The translations under genes and the position numbers were made by a program. A DNA stretch of 64,000 bases from Bryoerythrophyllum caledonicum. Taxonomy: Eukaryota > Streptophyta > Bryopsida > Pottiales > Pottiaceae. The stretch spans positions 30,228,734-30,292,733 of the forward strand of contig OZ020517.1 of NCBI GenBank assembly GCA_963971425.1, read 5' to 3'. Position 1 is the first letter of the stretch, and every line of letters begins with the position of its first letter. Shown piece by piece: positions 11,701 to 23,979 of this stretch. The notes beneath the pieces are model-generated. The model saw nothing but the letters and a program-made list of their open reading frames with translations, ran no database searches and had not been told where the DNA came from.

Positions 11701-14395
11701 ATTTACTTACTTCTTGAGTCATGGAGCCCTTTTGTGCAAGTAATGCAAGTAATTTGCACTTGAGCTGCTCTTCAAGACGAGACTGCATCACCGTATAAAC
11801 ACAAGTCTAATCAATTTTCTATCTACATCAAAAGAAACAAGATACAAATCACTGCAAGATGGAGATCAATATTTCACCTGCATTCTCTTAAATGCCATTT
11901 GAAGCTCTGCTGCAGCCTCATCCTTTGACTACCATAATCAACAAAGTGTTTGTGAAAATGTCACAAGCCCTCAAAAATAATCACATAAATGAAATTTCAC
12001 GTGTAAGATTCATTTAAATGGCAATGGAGGAATGAAGCCAATATTTTCTCCCATTAATGTCTTCAAAGTTAATTCATGTATACAATTACATTTTAGAAAG
12101 GTTGGTAGTTTGTATACCTTCAGCACGGTCTCAATGTTTTTATCGACTGATGCCACCAGTGTAGAAAGTTCCTACAAAGCAATCAAAAAGACAAGATTAC
12201 ATTAGATTATGAATAAAAAGACACATGTTACAAATGAATGTCCTTATAACTTATACACATCTTTGTGTTAATTATCCATAACATAACATCCATCTACTAC
12301 AAACTAATCTAAGCCTTTTGTAAGTCACCCAAATTTCAATAAGATACTAATCTTTTTATAATAGTATTATTTTCTCTCTTTCTAAACATATAAAGAGTTT
12401 GATGGTGTCTCAACTAAAACCTCTCTATTAAGTGTGAAAGAGTTTCCGGGTGGTCTCTAAACTCAAACTTTAGCCACCTTCGAGAATGAAGAGGGAAGAG
12501 GTCATGAATCTTAGCCACCTTCTTCCTCTTTGGGGAGATTGTAGATGAATTTAGAGCTACTTAAGGCTGATTTTGCCCTCAATCTACAAATAACTTGATT
12601 AAAAAGGTGAAGTTGTATACCTTTCTACGCTTGCGTAATCCAGCAGCTTCCATGCGAATCTTTTTCTTGTGGCGGCCATAGGCCACGCTTAGCTTCTCAA
12701 ATGTGTGGTTTCGATGGTCCTATGCACTCAATTGAAAAAAACAATTAAATAACAACAATAATAATAATAATAATAATAATAGTTATTATTTCATTTTTAC
12801 AAAAATGAAATGGTTGACATTAGTGTATCATTTGAAACCAAAAAAGATCAAGGAATAAACATGTACCTCAATCAAGACAGCACAATCTGAGCACACAGCA
12901 ACAGCACATGTTGTGCAAAAGTAGAGAAGTGGGCTGTCATGGGCAGGACAGTATTGCTATTTTCCCCAAACAAAACCAACAATCAATCATCAGCTACAAC
13001 CATTCCAATAAAGTGTAATTATATTCAATTGGAAGAACAAAATGGTAATATTTAGAATTGTCCAGCCATCCATATATATAAACTATAACTATAACTATAT
13101 ATATATCATGAACATGTAGTATACTGACCCCATTTTAAACCTCAAACACAAAGTATAAAACTGCAAAAGTAGAATGAACCAATCTCTATTGATGTGTGTT
13201 TCTGAGGAGGAAAATGAGTCACACCTTTTCCATGGGACTATCACCCTGGAATTTCCCTTGAATCTTCTCAACTTCCTGCATTTCACAAGAGAAAATAACA
13301 GAAAATGAAGTTGCAATTAAAACATTTATCTCTTGCCTACACTTGCAGATCATAATGTGAAAATACTTCAAGGATGAATTCTTACCAAAGAGATCTCGGA
13401 AATGAACCTGCAACTCACAAGCTGCGAAACAAGCAAAGGTGCGCGGCAATGCGGACACTCCGACTTCTGATCCGTGAGCCATCGCTGCACACACACACAC
13501 CAAAAGGAAAAAAAAAACAACAACAACAACATCATCACTCGCAGAACAACAATTTACTGAGAGCGCCCTAAAAAACCACACCCGATCCATGACTGAAGTG
13601 GCAAGCATTCCTCATCATCGTACTCGAAAGCCAACCATCGTGATAGTTACCTTGATACAAGGTTGGCACACCAACTTGGAGCAACACGGACAAAGCTGCG
13701 CATCAACAACCTGAAAAAAAAACAAAAACAAAAAAACAATAGGAGAGGAAATCAGCTCAAAGAGTAAAAGAAGGTGTTGTACCATGATTTATATTCATGG
13801 TATAGTATACAACATCTTCTTCTTCTTCCGTCGCAAACAGACACCACCGAGCTCTTCCTTCGCAAGGAGGACACACCATCGAGTTCTTTCAAAATAGTAT
13901 GAAAAGAGGGGTCTTGTTGAAAGAAGACTACCTTGCCGAGGCAGATGAAGCAGCGGAAGATTTCCGCCAAAGTGGCAGAGGAGGAGTGGTCGGAAGGAGG
14001 CGCAACGAAATCCATGACGCTAGACTCGTTCACCACCTCCTCCTCATCCTCCTCCGACGCTTGCAACGACACAGTCTCACTCGTCACAACATCTGCACCG
14101 AACTCCTCCACGCTCTGCTCATTCTGGGGGATAATCAGTGGCGTGGACCCGGCAACCAGGACGATCCTCTGCAGAAAAGAAACAACCACCCAAATCATTC
14201 AGTAGAGAGAGATCGCCTTGCTAGGGTGGAGTACTCCATCAGGAGTATTAGCTCACTGACCTGCGCTACAGCAGCTTCACTTCTGCTGCTGCTCCGAGGT
14301 GGGCGAGCCTGGCGGAGGCGGGGGCCGAACAGGAAGGAGCCGCAATCGGTGCAGTCGTACTCCAAGGTGCACGCGGAGGACGTTCGACTCGCCAT
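8789..14395 (-). CDS. TRIM37-like: TRIM37-like RING/B-box/MATH E3 ubiquitin ligase, 20 exons
   Basis: Resembles animal TRIM37, a RING-type ubiquitin ligase. Exons read on the minus strand: 14261-14395, 13932-14168, 13651-13710, 13386-13484, 13225-13275, 12867-12956, 12621-12719, 12118-12171, 11878-11928, 11711-11782, 11498-11602, 11127-11192, 10929-11051, 10603-10638, 10445-10501, 10192-10299, 9837-9952, 9674-9749, about 9546-9635, about 9484-8789. Phase is unbroken through exon 18 (545 aa); the last two boundaries are uncertain, total about 800 aa. Domain order matches the family: RING at residues 118-158 ([29 protein letters not shown]), B-box 196-232 ([24 protein letters not shown]), coiled coil about 235-350, MATH about 374-520 ([30 protein letters not shown]), a short second coiled coil, then an acidic disordered tail ending GNLK. 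Odd points: a 117-residue N-terminal extension and one GC-AG intron (after exon 16). Homology to TRIM37 is strong; the substrate is unknown. Confidence 0.9.
11289..11483 (+). mobile_element. MITE family D, copy 3, inside a TRIM37-like intron
   Basis: Left end TTAACCCTTAAACGTCA with interior GAAATGACCTCCAAATGAAA as in the 55.2-kb copy. The right end has decayed to TGTTGAAGAAATGG and stops about 15 bp from the donor of exon 11. Confidence 0.6.
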
Positions 14396-14791
14396 CTCTC
14401 AAAACTCAAAACATCCCCGCTACTCAGCTCTGGCTATGGCGCGAATGAAGAGGATACCCCGACACCAGTGTGCATCCGAAGATGAGCTCACGCTTGCTCC
14501 ATAGCTCAAACCAGCTCTCTTCGCTATGATTCTACACCAGTTGCTCGAGGAAACCCAGGTTGGAGACACGACGAAAACAGAAGTTGGAGTCTCACAGACA
14601 AACAATCGCTCTCCTCCAACAATCTACCACGGCTCCTTCCACTTCATCTGTGTCTGAGAGGTGGCTAACAGCTTGATAATCCTGCCCACATTCTGATTGT
14701 TATTAATACCAGCTGGCGTTCGCATTCACCCATCATCATGTCGTGTGCTGCTCCAGATCATTGTCTGCTGCTATAAACAACACACGCCTCT

Positions 14792-15106
14792 GTGTTCACC
14801 TGCACAATCCGCTTCACTTTTTTGGTTACTTCTGCAACTGTTGTTGTTGACCTGGTTTCTGTTACCTCACGTCAGCAATGTTTGTTCGAATCTCAAAGGG
14901 TTGGTCGTTTGTGGCTGCCTGGGTCCACCTTTTTTCCTTCCAACGGGCTTGTGCATTCGGAGGGATTCCGGGGAGCATCCTAGAATCCTTTCCTCAACAA
15001 CAACCGTCGTGTGCCGCGATTCAATGCCGCTCATCTTGTGGATCACGTCAACTCTCCTGCGATCATCTCGAGGGAGACCGAGGAAGAACTGGAGCTTGGT
15101 TACTAA
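14792..15106 (+). pseudogene. Possible 3' end of an unrecognised plus-strand gene
   Basis: One frame reads QQCLFESQRVGRLWLPGS, STFFPSNGLVHSEGFRGAS, a TAG (14981-14983), then NPFLNNNRRVPRFNAAHLVD and ETEEELELGY before TAA at 15104. The second part has coding-like GC-rich third positions. A splice acceptor lies before each part (CACGTCAG at about 14876; CATCCTAG ending at 14983), so the stop may fall inside an intron rather than break the gene. I recognise no family. The tandem array downstream starts exactly in its last codons (ELGY, stop), as at other genes here. It would share a divergent promoter region with the TRIM37-like gene. Confidence 0.35.
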
Positions 15107-15537
15107 TGAAAGTTACTGTAGCAGATCATGTACTTCTGGAGATTGTCTCGTGTAATCTGCTCCCTCTTCTCCTTCAGATTATGAGAGATGGATGATGCAT
15201 TTCCGCTGTTTAAGAGCTTGGTTACAAATGAAGTTACTGTAGCATATCATGTACTTCTGGGGATTGTCTCTTGTAATCTGCTCCCTCTTCTCTTTCAGAT
15301 TATGAGAGATGGGTGATACATTTCCGCTGTTTAAGAGCATGGTTACGAATGAAGTTCTTGTGGCAGATCATGTAATTTTAGGATTGTCTCTTGTAATCTG
15401 CTCCCTCTTCTCCTTCATAATCTGTGATAGATTTCCGCTGAATTAGAGCTTGGTTATGGATGAAGTTACTGTTGCAGATGTCATTTTGGGATTACCTGTT
15501 GTAATCTTCTCCCTCTTCTCCTTCATAATCTGTGAGA
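15092..15537 (+). repeat. Four-copy tandem array of a gene 3' end, about 112-122 bp units
   Basis: Units begin GAGCTTGGTTAC at 15092, 15214, 15334 (GAGCATGG) and about 15445, each followed by TGAAGTTACTGTAGCAGAT and CTGCTCCCTCTTCTCCTTC. Later units are more diverged and shorter. Scattered related pieces reappear at about 16505-16560 and 16780-16880, beyond the inserted MITEs, so the array was probably longer and then split. Confidence 0.8.
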
Positions 15538-15734
15538 TTAACCCCTAAAGGCATGTTAGAGGCGATTATACTCCATTGGTTATAGACTAGCAAGGTGAAC
15601 ATTTTCAGCATGTAACTTACATGAAACGATGTGGGGAAAAAGTTGTGGCTTTTGACCGTACATATTGAAAGATATTTGTGGTCAAAGTGTAAAAATGTAT
15701 CCCCCTAATGAACACTTGGTCCTTTTGGGGTTAA
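15538..15734 (+). mobile_element. TTAA-flanked MITE, family C (197 bp)
   Basis: Ends TTAACCCCTAAAGG and CCTTTTGGGGTTAA. The interior has TTTTGACCGTACATATTGAA, the core also found in families A and B, so it looks like a shortened relative. Confidence 0.65.
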
Positions 15735-16490
15735 CCCCTAAATTTCCAAGAGTCCCCTTGGGGGACTCTAGAAGGTTCGGGCAGGTACGTCCTGCGTCAA
15801 CTTATAACATTATATTTTGAATTTTTATAGTAGATGGACATTACTAAAAGCTTTGTGTGAGTTCAATTTTTTCCTAAATCCAACATTTTATGAAAAAAAT
15901 TATATGGTTTTGAAGTTTAAATGGGGAGAGCGGGCACGTCGGGCAACTCCGAAAACTTTTGCTATGACACTCTATTGAATGTGAGATTTTCAGTTCTAGC
16001 TAGTAATATCATTTCCTTTCATGTTGTCAAAAAAATCTCTTGACTGTAGTGAAAAAAGCATATAAATCCAAGTCAAACATTTTCACACATTATCGCATAT
16101 TGTCGGGCAAGGTACCAAAAAAAAACTTCTTCTTTTTCACATAAAACTTTGAGATCATCATATTTTTTACTTTTTATTTTTTCCGCACCATTATGTGGTG
16201 TAAACCTACTTATTGACCATTTGGATTCTCATTCTAAAACATACTAAGTTCGCAAAAAAAATATAACGCAAATTGACAATTTTTGAACCTCCACTCCTTG
16301 CACAATTTTTTGGAATATGCTACACCCTTTCTCTACCTCTAGAAACTCGAGTAGAAGGAACTAATATCATGCTTAACATGATGGAAATGGTTTTAGACCT
16401 TGTGTAGTGCAAAAATTTGACACCAAGTCAAGTCAAAGTCTCTTGATCTACTAAACACAGGGAAGAAAATGGACCCTTTTCTCTACTTCA
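15731..16490 (-). mobile_element. TTAA-flanked MITE, family B, copy 2, right end lost
   Basis: Left end TTAACCCCTAAATTTCC, then the family B interior in reverse (GCGGGCACGTCGGGCAACTC). About the last 180 bp seen in the complete copy are missing. Its left TTAA is also the right TTAA of the 15538-15734 element. Confidence 0.7.
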
Positions 16491-17378
16491 TAATCACAAA
16501 TGAAATCACTTAGGGTTTCTCTTGTAATCTAGTCGTGCACTCTCCTTCATAATATATCGATAAGAGGAATCACTACTCCATTGAATGGAAACTACCATTA
16601 CAAACAATTTGAGAATGTAACCATATGATCTTCTTCTAAAAATTACATAAGAATGATGGGGCAACACTTTTGTGAATTTTGACCTGTATAAATTGCAGTC
16701 AATGTGATGTAATTGTACAACGTAGGGGGTAATGATAGATTTCAGCTTGGTATTTATTCTCTCCAGATGAATTATCATAGAATCCTGCCCCTCTCCTGCG
16801 GACTGATCCATTCATAATGTGAGAGATTACCGTAGGCCTGGCTCATGATGAAGTTACTGGAGCGACCGTAATCTCTGTCGTCAGCTTGAGCACATGCGCT
16901 GTTTATCATGTGATTTCGTCCATTTCCTTCGAAAACCACAAGCTTCCACAAAAGATGATGTGAGTATTATTTGGCATCACATGGGTTATCATTTCATTTT
17001 GTCATCGAGGGGGGTGATCCTCGCATGTGTTTTGTCATTTTGTCATCGAAAGATGAAGGAGCGGATGTAAGGTCATGGTTGACTTTTTACCCAATTGGTT
17101 TTTAATTTTTTGGTTGTTGTTGCAAGAATCTGCTTTTAAAATTGCGTGGGATTGGGTGGGAATTAGCTGATTAGGTTGCGAGAGAGGGGGAAGTAGGCTC
17201 AGAGAGAAGGCTTTTGAGGTGAGGAAGAAAGCATTGCAGTTATAGTGGCCACTGAAGAACTTACTACATGAACGGAACTCTTTTTTGTTCACTATTGGAA
17301 TTAGCTTAACATTTATAAAGTTTGAAGTTTTCACATGAATTCCCATTGGATATGAGTTAGATATGAACTACATAGATT
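16491..17378. other. Intergenic DNA with scraps of the 15.1-kb array
   Basis: Fragments such as CTCTTGTAATCT and GATGAAGTTACTGGAGC recall the 15.1-kb tandem units. No gene recognised. Confidence 0.35.
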
Positions 17379-17735
17379 AAGGTAAGCTCCCCATAACCAA
17401 CAAAAAAAACCTTTAGCCAATGCCTATAAAATTGGGGTATATCCAACCCTCTTCCATCCCTTTACCACCAACTCAGCTCCAAATGGAGGTTTGCTATTAG
17501 TCAAGACCCTTACTTTTGGTCGTTGGTTATGGGGGGTATCTAGTGTTGGCCACCCACTAAACATAGCTGGAGAGTTTGAAAATTCATAAATAATTCAGTT
17601 TTCATCGAAAAATATGAAATCACTTGGGTTGGAATTGTAATTCTGTTGGCTACCACTGAAAAATAATAGTATAATTATCTCCTCTCTCCATATATACACA
17701 TTGCTTAACTTGTCGGTTTTAGGGGGGCTTACCTT
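17379..17735. mobile_element. MITE with AAGGTAAGC termini, family H, copy 1 (357 bp)
   Basis: Ends AAGGTAAGCTCCCC and GGGGGGCTTACCTT, flanked by a possible 3-bp duplication ATT. No coding capacity; the 3-bp target fits PIF/Harbinger-type or CACTA-type elements, but I cannot decide which. Confidence 0.65.
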
Positions 17736-19304
17736 ATTCTATTTTGTACAAGAGACACACTTACTATTTGTTGAAGGAAATAAAAAAAAATTACATAGTT
17801 GGAGGCTATCACGCCCTAGATAGTTGGAGGCTATCACGCCCATCATGGTTGCAGAAATTATATTATGCTCGTATTTTACTGTAATCTATTTACAGCTTTT
17901 TTCCACAAACAAAATTTGGTGGCTAAGTTTTATAAATAAATATTGGGAACCAAAAAAAGTTTATAGTCAGTCACTGAGAAGATACTAAGGTCTCTAGATG
18001 AGGTAGTACCTAGACATCAACATACTACAACGAAGGTATGATTCTATATATCACCATGAGTATTTGAAAATATCTTAGACATTAGAAAATAAATGAAGAA
18101 AAATAAATCATTTTTAAGAGTATTGCCGTTCTGACAATCATTCCTAGACTACACATATCATCATATTTAATATTAGGCATTTTTAGTGAAATTACTCTAT
18201 ATTTGCTTTCATACGAATTGTGATTGTATGTGATAGAACATGCAATTAAGCAATTATGCCCTTAGTGGATTTTTGCACAAAGCAATCCAAAAAGATATAA
18301 AATGAGTAAGACTTTAGTGTTTCTTTGGGATGAATTTGCGTATCTAGTGCTTTCAAGATCAAGCCCCTTCATGTGCCTCCAAGTGCCATATGCTCCTCAA
18401 TCTAGTGGAAATGAAGAATCAAATTATTTCAACATAAGTGGAACGTGGGTCAATTTGCCATACACAACAGCATTAAAAATGCATATGAATCATGAAGGCA
18501 CTTGCACATTTGACCATTTTTTCCCCTTGCCTTGGAGGTGTATTGTGGATGCACCCATTGTAGCTTGAACCATGGAATTCAAGTCCTTCAATGTCGGTTT
18601 CCTCTAAATATGCCTCCTCAAATATCAAGGCATAGTCATTCCTATATGTGTGTACCATCAACTTAGTAGGATATCATGGTATGATGTGCTTACTATAGAC
18701 CTAGCTTGAGATAAAGTAGAGGGTTGAACAATTATAAATTTCAAGCACAACCTTGAACATCACCAAGGCTTATGGGAGCTCATTAGAGGTTGTTGAAACC
18801 TTGAGGGAATATGGGGGGGAAGAAATAGTACCCAAATGGGTAACCAAGGAAATTAGGTCAAAATCTCCTAGTTCTACTTGTGGCTTTGTTTGGAAAGCCC
18901 ATAGAGCCCCAATGCTTTGGTGTTTTGATGCTTCAATGCTTGGAATGCCTACCAACTCTAAGCCCTATTTGAGGTGTTTGGATTTCTTAAGATATATTTT
19001 TTACCCTTTCCCATATTTTCAATATTTCTCCAAAAATACCTAATCACAATAAACATAGAATAAAAAAGTCTTAGTTGTCGGGACTTTGAGGTTTACGGAG
19101 GGGGGCATGTTGTATTCTTCTCCTAGAAAAAACCCATGTCCACCCTCCCAAAAATAAAAAGGATAAATCCATAAATAATGGTTCTAATTTTCTATACTTT
19201 TTTATTAAAAAAATTAACTCTTGAAAACTCCAAAACCTCTTGCATTTGTATACAATAGCCACCACCATAGACAAGTGCAATTTTAGGTTGTAAAGTAAAA
19301 TTTC
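17736..19304. other. AT-rich DNA without a recognisable gene
   Basis: Contains a doubled GATAGTTGGAGGCTATCACGCC near 17820-17840, related to a stretch near 22385. A frame at 18302-18568 (88 codons) has no recognisable domain and ordinary AT-rich composition, so I do not call it a gene. Confidence 0.3.
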
Positions 19305-20260
19305 TTAACCCCTAAATTTCTTTTGACAATTTCACACCAAAAACACACCAAAATTGCCCGTTTTAGTGCAATGAGTAAGGACAAAACAAGAAACTTTTAC
19401 TACTAGTTTTAACCGTAGGATCTTAGTAAGGACTTATTCAGGAACTTAGATTAAAAATTTCAAAAATTTTGATGGCACAAATTGTAATATTATAGTGTTG
19501 AAGTAGTGAAAAGGGTCCATTTTCTTCCCTACGTTTAGTAGATGAGCAAACTTTGATTTCACTTGGTGTCAAAGTTTTGCACTACACAAGGTCTAAATTC
19601 ATTACCATCATGTTATGCATGATATTAGCTCCTTGTACCTCAATTTTTAGAGGAAGAAAATGGATGTAGCATATTAAAAAAAATTGTGCAAAGAGTGGAG
19701 GTTCAAAAATTGTCAATTTGCCTTATAATTATTTTTGAACTTAGTATGTTTTAGAATGAGAATCCGAATAGTGAATAAGAAGGTTTACACCACATAATGC
19801 TACAAAAAAGTAAAAAGTAAAAAATATGATGATCTTGAAGTTTAATGTGAAAAAGAAGAAGTTTTTTTTGGTACCTTGCCCAACAATGTGCGATAATGTG
19901 TGAAAATGTTTGACTTGGATTTATATGCCTTTTTTCACTAAAGACAAGAGATTTTTTTTGACGACACGAAAGGAAATCATATTATTAGCTAGAACTGAAA
20001 ATTTGACATTCAATAGAGTGTCATAGCAAAAGTTTTTGGAGTTGCCCGACGTGGCTGCTCTCCCCATTTCAACTTCAAAACCCTATAACTTTTTCATTAA
20101 ATGTTGGATTTAGGAAAAAAAAATTGAACTCACACAAAGCTTTTAGTAATGTCCATCTACTGTAAAAATTTCAAAAAATAATGTTATAAATTGACGCAGA
20201 AGGTACATGCTCAAACCTTCTAGAGTCCCCCAAGGGAACTCTTGGAAATTTAGGGGTTAA
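19305..20260 (+). mobile_element. TTAA-flanked MITE, family B, copy 1 (about 955 bp, complete)
   Basis: Ends TTAACCCCTAAATTTC and GAAATTTAGGGGTTAA. The interior contains GTTGCCCGACGTGGC and AACCGTAGGATCTTAG. No long reading frame. Shares the ACCGTAGGATCTT core with family A, so the two families are related. Confidence 0.75.
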
Positions 20261-20319
20261 TTTAGGGGAAATTGCGTGTTCTACTTTCTTCATCATCATG
20301 AATTAGTATCTCTTACAAT

Positions 20320-21840
20320 CTATTTTAGTTCCAAAAACTCTAACCTCACCAAAATTTGATCCGGCATATAGCTACTATACCGATGGCTCCTTCAAACCAC
20401 ATGAACAAGTTAGCCCGGGAAACTTGCGCACAGAAAAAGTTGGCTATGGCATATACAATTCTATTAAAGAATTTAAATTAGCCCAAAGACTCCACGGACT
20501 GCAAAACATCCTTAGAGTAGAATTTATGGCCATACACAAAACACTACAAATCATCACAATAAAATACAGCAATGAACCCGCGCACATATTCACTGGCTGT
20601 ATCAATGCACTTTATCTACTAAACATCCAAATAACACACCCTACCCTCCACAATAGCCACCCTGATCAAACTATATTAATGTCAATGGTCCAAATGTTAC
20701 AAAACCGAACACAAATGACAACCCTTCACAAAGTTGGAGCCCATGCCAATATCGATGGAAACGAACAAGCATATAAACTAGCAAAAGAAGGCCACAAAAA
20801 ATCGCATAAAAATGCCAAAGATCCATACAAACATGCCCATGCTATCCCATACTACTTCCAAAAAGAAGATTGGCTTTCTAAAGAAGATACCTCCGATAAA
20901 GGCCCGGTTAGATTCTTGAACAAACATCTCAAGAAACAAGACCTCTATAACAACCTTGACACAATCGCATAAAACTTCCCTAATATAGAAAAATGGACTG
21001 GCAACAACAAAATAGATAATAAACTCTCTATAAATTTTTGGAAGAATCCGACCATCTCTGACTCACAAATAACATGCCTCATCAAATTCCGTACCGGTCA
21101 ATATATGGGAAACGCCCGAAAACAACTCTTCTTTGGAATAAAAAGATTCCCATCTATAACATGTCCCATTTGCACTTCCACGGATTCCGACACTTGGCTA
21201 CATGTTTTACTTAAATGTCTTAACCACCACATACACTCGCTAATTGTCAAAAGACATAACAAAGTTGTATGGGAAATCCATAAATTAATCACCTCCCATA
21301 ACAAATCGAGATGTTTTATCCTCATGAATGTCGGCACCTTTTAATAACAACCCACAAGGGAATACGGTTCCACCATGGCTACTCCCATGTACATGTGAAA
21401 CTCACCGATGCCACTGCAATGCTCGACTCAAACCGGACATACTCTACGTTAGAGGCCTACCATACAATGACCCCCCACCCAACCACATAAACCAAGACTA
21501 CACCATTCAATTCATCGAATTTACATACTGTAATGACAGATTCTTCCCATAAACAATCAAAAACAAAATCAATAAATACCAACCCCTTATTGATGACATC
21601 ACTGCCCTCGGATGGAAAGTGGACCCCCTTATTGTAATCACAGCCGACGCTCGTGCCACCATCTTTATCCCATCTATGAAAATCCTAGAAGATACCTTCA
21701 AAATTCCTATTGATACAATTACAAACACTTTCAAAAATATTAACATCATTGCCATACAACATGCTATGTCCATCCTTTTACATAAACACAAGATTGAAAA
21801 CAACCAAGCCCTTCCCGATACACAAGACCCCCCTTTACTT
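20320..21840 (+). mobile_element. 3' half of a LINE: RNase H, zinc-finger and restriction-like endonuclease parts
   Basis: The RNase H part (from about 20320) has YYTDGS (20373-20390), RVEFMAIHK and HKVGAHANIDGNEQAYKLAK. The third and fourth acidic residues usually seen are Gly and Tyr, so it is probably inactive. The frame stops at 20970 and then continues as an RT-thumb-like tail, KFRTGQYMGNARK, and a finger CPICTSTDSDTWLHVLLKC. A frameshift follows, then CTCETHRCHCNARLKPDILY, QFIEFTYCND, KINKYQPLIDDITALGWKVD and PLIVITADARATIF. This last block fits the restriction-like endonuclease (PD...E, then K..KY..L...L...GW.V) of early-branching non-LTR elements. The reverse transcriptase is missing. 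Its 5' edge abuts the TTAA end of a MITE at 20260. The 3' end is not defined. Confidence 0.7.
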
Positions 21841-22515
21841 TATTTTTTAAACCTTGACATTGCGAAACACACCCTCTTCTCCATCTTTCCCTCCTCTTCT
21901 CTCCTTCCCCCCTTTTTCTCTCCCCCCTCCCTCCCTCCTTGTTACTCTTTTGATTGGTTGGTTTTGTGTTTTTTGGCTACTTGTTACATAGTGTCTACCC
22001 TTGAGAGGAGGAAGTAGTTCCAGCTTACTAATTCCTTGTCCGGTGGGCATGGTCTTAGTAGTGGAACAAACAGACACTTTATTCACGCCGGCCTCCTTCG
22101 GAAACCGGCGTTCTTCTTCTTCTAGTTCCAAAAAGAGTTGCAACTTTTCATCGTGATGTATTTCATGCCAATACAATAGTATGGGTAGTATGGTCCAAAA
22201 TGACCTTAATCTACCGCATGATAGTAGAGAGGTATCCAAGCCAAACGGAGTAGTTCACAATTTGATTCCTAACCTAGAAATCCTTCCTTTACCTAATGGA
22301 AAATCCTAGTTGCCAATTTTGCAACTCATGTTTGTAGGGGAAAAAAACCAATTTTAGTAGTTGTTTATGAAATCCTCACGCCATAGTTGGAGGCAATCAT
22401 GCCCATCAATTGTGTTGGTCATGATTGTCAAAAAATAAAATTGAACATAAAAATGTAGTAAAAATGTAGTAAATAGAAGGCAACATAGCAAAGAGAGAGA
22501 GGTATATATAGTGAG

Positions 22516-23293
22516 GGGGGTTTCACACATGGACCATGGTTCCAAGGTACCAAGTGCAACTAGCAATTTGATTGGTGCACAACCTCAAAAATAGCCTTGG
22601 TCAAGCCTAGGGGTTTCACACTTGGACCAAGGTACAAAGGTACCAAGGGGTCTAAAATACCTATATGGCAACACTTTTTAGAGGTTTTGGCGCCAAGATT
22701 TCGGTCCCTCGAGGGAAGTTTGGGTTTCTATTTTTGTTCAGACCAAAATCTTGCCAAGGTGCCAAACATTTTTTTCATTAATTTTTTTATTTTGACAAGA
22801 TTCCAACCATTAGATTAAAACAATAACTTCTTTACCCTATAATATTTTACCCAAGTTCTTTACCTAGAGTTTTTCCCAACTTTTCTTACAAACAAATTTA
22901 CTGTAATTTTTTTTCAAATTTCACTAGAATTTTTTACCTAGATTTTTGATTAGCCTATGCTTGTGCTTGAATTTTTTTGTGTAATAAGCATTGTGGCCTT
23001 TTTCTTGAATTTTTTTACTGAAAATGGGTTCCCTTATAGGCTCCATGGCTAGAGAAATGTGAGAAAGGAAAATTTCATAAAAGTAAAACTCTTAAGAAGT
23101 AGAAACTGACTTAAAATTTACTAAATGCTATGGGTCACGGCCTTTCAACTAGGTACCTCAGGCTTTCACACATGACAACCCCAAATTCCACAAATTGTAT
23201 ATTTTAATATTTTTTTCCAACTCAATAACGCAGCACCTCCACATAGTTTGGTCCTTTAGTACCTTGGTACCATGGTTCATGTGTGAAACCCCT
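22516..23293. mobile_element. Inverted-repeat element with GGGGTTTCACACATGG ends
   Basis: Left end GGGGTTTCACACATGGACCA (about 22516) and right end TGGTTCATGTGTGAAACCCC (to 23292) are inverted. A second direct copy of the left end lies at 22609-22650 (GGGGTTTCACACTTGGACCA). About 780 bp, AT-rich, no gene. Confidence 0.5.
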
Positions 23294-23846
23294 TGATTCT
23301 CCTCAATTTGATGGTCTTTTGGAGTCAACATCAAGGCATGTTTTTGTGTAATGTATTTTCCGCTGCATGACACTATATCAAGTGGCAAGGTGAGTCATGT
23401 TATGGCGGCACTGTACAAATTGTAGCTACCTCCACCTTTTAAATTTGGAATGTGCCCAGATTGCTCTGCCACCACCATCGTAATTTTATTGCCGACTTTA
23501 GTAGCTGACCATGAACAAAAGAATAAACGAAGAACGTTCTCTTTTCATACCTCCAAAAATTCATCTCTCAAAGTTGGGATGCCTTTACAATCACTCTATT
23601 GGTTATTATTGCAAACTTATCTTTTTAATGGGGTAAGATATTTTTGGAAAATTGTGGAACTATTTGGAAAGTCATCCGAAGTTTTGATTTTAATACTAGA
23701 ACTTGTTTTCTCTTGTAGAAGGAAGAGTTTGGTGGGATCTTAAATTGAATCCTTAGAAAGTATGAAAGAGATTGGTGGTATGTAAATTCAAGTCGGAAGA
23801 ATACCCTAAGAAGTGCCATTGTCATTTGGATATACATGGTGGTATC

Positions 23847-23979
23847 TTAACCTTTTAAAGACAAGGTCCAAAGCGACCATGGGCGGAATGTACCCGTTGC
23901 CTTGACAACACGTAACATAATCTACAACCCTAATAGATTCCACCCATGGTCGCTCCAGGCCTCGCCCTTAAAGGGTTAA
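23847..23979. mobile_element. TTAA-flanked hairpin MITE, family F (133 bp)
   Basis: Inverted arms of about 40 bp begin TTAACC(C)TTTAA and include GCGACCATGGG on both sides. TTAA stands at both ends. A short near-palindromic relative of the other TTAA elements. Confidence 0.65.
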
